6,388 nt of DNA, from the NCBI GenBank assembly GCA_041689995.1, contig JBDNFD010000032.1:1-6388 (forward strand). Reading direction: 5' to 3'. Below the pieces are notes generated by a model, which saw nothing but the letters and a program-made list of their open reading frames with translations, had not been told where the DNA came from and did no database searches. This document shows, piece after piece, positions 6,147 through 6,388 of this stretch. This DNA comes from DASSWG01 sp041689995 (lineage in GTDB: Bacteria > Bacteroidota > Bacteroidia > Flavobacteriales > Flavobacteriaceae). Each line of letters opens with the position of its first letter. The first letter of the stretch is position 1. The position numbers and the translations under genes are program-made.

Positions 6147-6383
6147 TTAATAATCCCTAACGCATTTTTCATCACAAGGACCGAGGAGCAAAAAACTACA
6201 ACCAACGATAGTTTCGTCACAATTGCTACTATCACAACTTCCTCCTGGACACCAACCCCAGTTGCAGTTGCAGTCTGGAATAGTTCCGAAGCCAGGTGGG
6301 GCGAAAATTCCCTCAATAACTCCACCATTTGGTGTTTCAAATGTACCGAAAAAATCGTTTTCAGGAGTTATTTTCTTGTTCAT
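6147..6383 (-). CDS. 78-residue protein with eight cysteines, function unknown
   Basis: I do not recognise a family. Residues 1-37 lack cysteine and carry Gly, Phe and Pro motifs (FFGTFETPNGG at 11-21, APPGFG at 28-33). Residues 38-74 hold eight cysteines at 38, 40, 45, 50, 55, 62, 70 and 74, with Trp42 and Trp44 between them. There is no signal peptide or transmembrane helix. The layout resembles a leader plus a Cys-rich core, as in secreted peptides or ribosomal peptide natural products. The double Gly at 20-21 could be a processing site, but the surrounding residues do not match the usual leader. A metal-binding or disulfide-rich domain is the alternative. The following gene encodes a membrane thioredoxin, which suggests a thiol-redox link. 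The ATG at 6381-6383 is taken as start; the frame stays open for the remaining bases to the window edge, so a longer N terminus cannot be excluded. An overlapping frame (6134-6340) is rejected. Confidence 0.65.
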   Translation of the reverse strand: MNKKITPENDFFGTFETPNGGVIEGIFAPPGFGTIPDCNCNWGWCPGGSCDSSNCDETIVGCSFLLLGPCDEKCVRDY

Positions 6384-6388
6384 ATCAT

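Noticed and set aside
6318..6329. Double-glycine bacteriocin leader in the Cys-rich protein
   Set aside because: Gly20-Gly21 is present, but the preceding residues lack the usual hydrophobic spacing and the LSxEQLKxIxGG pattern common in Bacteroidota, so it is noted only as a possibility.
6134..6340. A 68-residue minus-strand frame overlapping the Cys-rich gene
   Set aside because: It overlaps the Cys-rich frame almost entirely, begins inside it, and looks like a shifted reading of its Gly/Cys-rich codons. The Cys-rich frame has a better start and a clear domain-like layout.

Overview
The window looks like chromosomal DNA from a member of the Bacteroidota, most likely family Flavobacteriaceae. 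The evidence is an OmpP1/FadL-type porin with a Gln at the predicted signal cleavage site, an archaeal-type (short, no editing domain) prolyl-tRNA synthetase, promoter elements of the Bacteroidota form TTTG...TAnnTTTG, near absence of usable Shine-Dalgarno sites, and a moderately AT-rich composition. I cannot name the genus from the sequence alone.

Left part (1-2987): the 3' end of a plus-strand outer-membrane beta-barrel gene converges on a minus-strand pair. This pair is a low-complexity lipoprotein gene (NPYYY repeats followed by an Arg/Thr/Ser-rich tail) and, 33 bases downstream, an OmpP1/FadL-like outer-membrane transporter. The two are probably co-transcribed and both products are predicted to reach the envelope.

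Middle (2988-5224): a 107-base divergent promoter region holds two back-to-back -7 elements inside a near-perfect palindrome and leads rightward to proS. After proS comes a clear promoter, two tandem tRNA-Glu(UUC) genes differing at one base, and rpsT (ribosomal protein S20), closed by a hairpin-plus-T terminator. This is a translation block.

Right part (5273-6383): composition drops to visibly lower G+C. A minus-strand pair encodes a 78-residue protein with eight cysteines at near-regular spacing, followed 22 bases later by a five-helix membrane protein carrying a TlpA-like thioredoxin domain with a CGVC active site. This accessory pair, a small Cys-rich protein with its own membrane-anchored thiol:disulfide oxidoreductase, is the part of the window most likely to be undescribed. 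The window ends 5 bases upstream of the small gene's start codon, so its promoter and any exporter or modifying enzyme lie outside.
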